The notes under the pieces: model-generated
Database searches by the model: none
What the model was told of the DNA's origin: nothing
Seen by the model: only the letters and a program-made list of their open reading frames with translations
In this document: piece by piece, positions 14,958 to 15,190 of the stretch
Numbering within the stretch: the stretch's first letter is position 1
How the letters are laid out: every line of letters starts with the position of its first letter
Program-made: the position numbers and the translations under genes
Assembly (NCBI GenBank): GCA_903907665.1
Contig: CAIVOW010000021.1
Coordinates: 1-15,190 of the forward strand
Length of the DNA: 15,190 nucleotides
Reading direction: 5' to 3'
From: an uncultured Actinomycetes bacterium
Lineage (GTDB): Bacteria > Actinomycetota > Actinomycetes > Nanopelagicales > Nanopelagicaceae

Positions 14958-15190
14958 TGCTTCAATTCCTTTATCTCGGGGAACCAGATATTTATTTCAC
15001 GCTCAGCAGATTCAACTGAATCTGAACCATGGACAATATTTTGAACAACTTTCGTACCTTGATCTCTCGCAAGATCCCCACGAATCGTTCCAGGTTCAGC
15101 TGTCGTAGGGTCGGTGGTGCCTGCTAATTTTCTAAATCCTTCAATCACGCGATTACCTTCAGCGATGATTGCCACAACCGGACCTGAGAG
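14954..15190 (-). CDS. ndk: nucleoside-diphosphate kinase, C-terminal part only
   Basis: The last 78 residues of NDK are present; the start lies beyond the right edge. NDK passes phosphate from NTPs to NDPs through a phospho-His to balance nucleotide pools. Recognisable parts are [11 protein letters not shown], the [20 protein letters not shown] block, and the active-site stretch [20 protein letters not shown] with the catalytic His. Compared with E. coli and M. tuberculosis NDK, the loop between TIRGD-x-A and N-x-x-HGSDS is 4 residues longer (about 9 instead of 5). I believe some NDK subgroups share this. The stop overlaps the mreB start by 4 nt, so mreB may be translated behind ndk. The order ndk-mreB is common in actinobacteria. 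Confidence 0.96.
   Translation of the reverse strand, partial: LSGPVVAIIAEGNRVIEGFRKLAGTTDPTTAEPGTIRGDLARDQGTKVVQNIVHGSDSVESAEREINIWFPEIKELKQ

Overview
The window looks like a compact, vertically inherited chromosomal segment of a low-GC actinobacterium. Protein-level evidence: Gat amidotransferase genes are present, PBP2 has an actinobacterial-type Cys-containing insert before its last catalytic motif, RNase E/G has a long charged N-terminal extension, and the order ndk-mreBCD-mrdA-rodA-rne-rplU-rpmA-obgE-proB-proA is typical of actinobacteria. The moderate GC (below 50% by eye) and near absence of spacers suggest a streamlined freshwater lineage of the acI/Nanopelagicales type. That placement is inference; no rRNA marker is present.

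All genes but one are on the minus strand, so the transcription order runs from right to left. Positions 15190-9082 hold the end of ndk and then the cell-elongation module mreB, mreC, mreD, mrdA (PBP2) and rodA. Four of its five junctions are 4-nt ATGA overlaps, which suggests one translationally coupled unit that makes the lateral wall. After a 256-nt spacer comes rne (RNase E/G). A clear promoter with three helically phased 10-bp repeats then precedes rplU-rpmA (ribosomal proteins bL21 and bL27). This pair ends at a strong intrinsic terminator (5773-5807). obgE (ribosome-associated GTPase) and proB (glutamate 5-kinase) follow. The next gene on the minus strand is proA, then gatC and the start of gatA (Asp/Glu-tRNA amidotransferase), which runs off the left edge.

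The exception is a plus-strand gene at 1975-3114, a membrane-anchored or secreted class-C beta-lactamase-fold serine hydrolase. It sits between proB and proA, with a 5-nt convergent spacer on one side and a 3- to 30-nt divergent spacer on the other. It splits the proline-biosynthesis pair and forces antisense transcription, a second promoter for proA, or both.

I found no mobile element, CRISPR array, phage gene, tRNA or rRNA. The unusual signals are small: the opposite-strand gene in the pro operon, candidate back-to-back leaderless promoters there, and short tandem duplications in four different spacers, one placed exactly upstream of a promoter. I see no obvious new multi-gene system.
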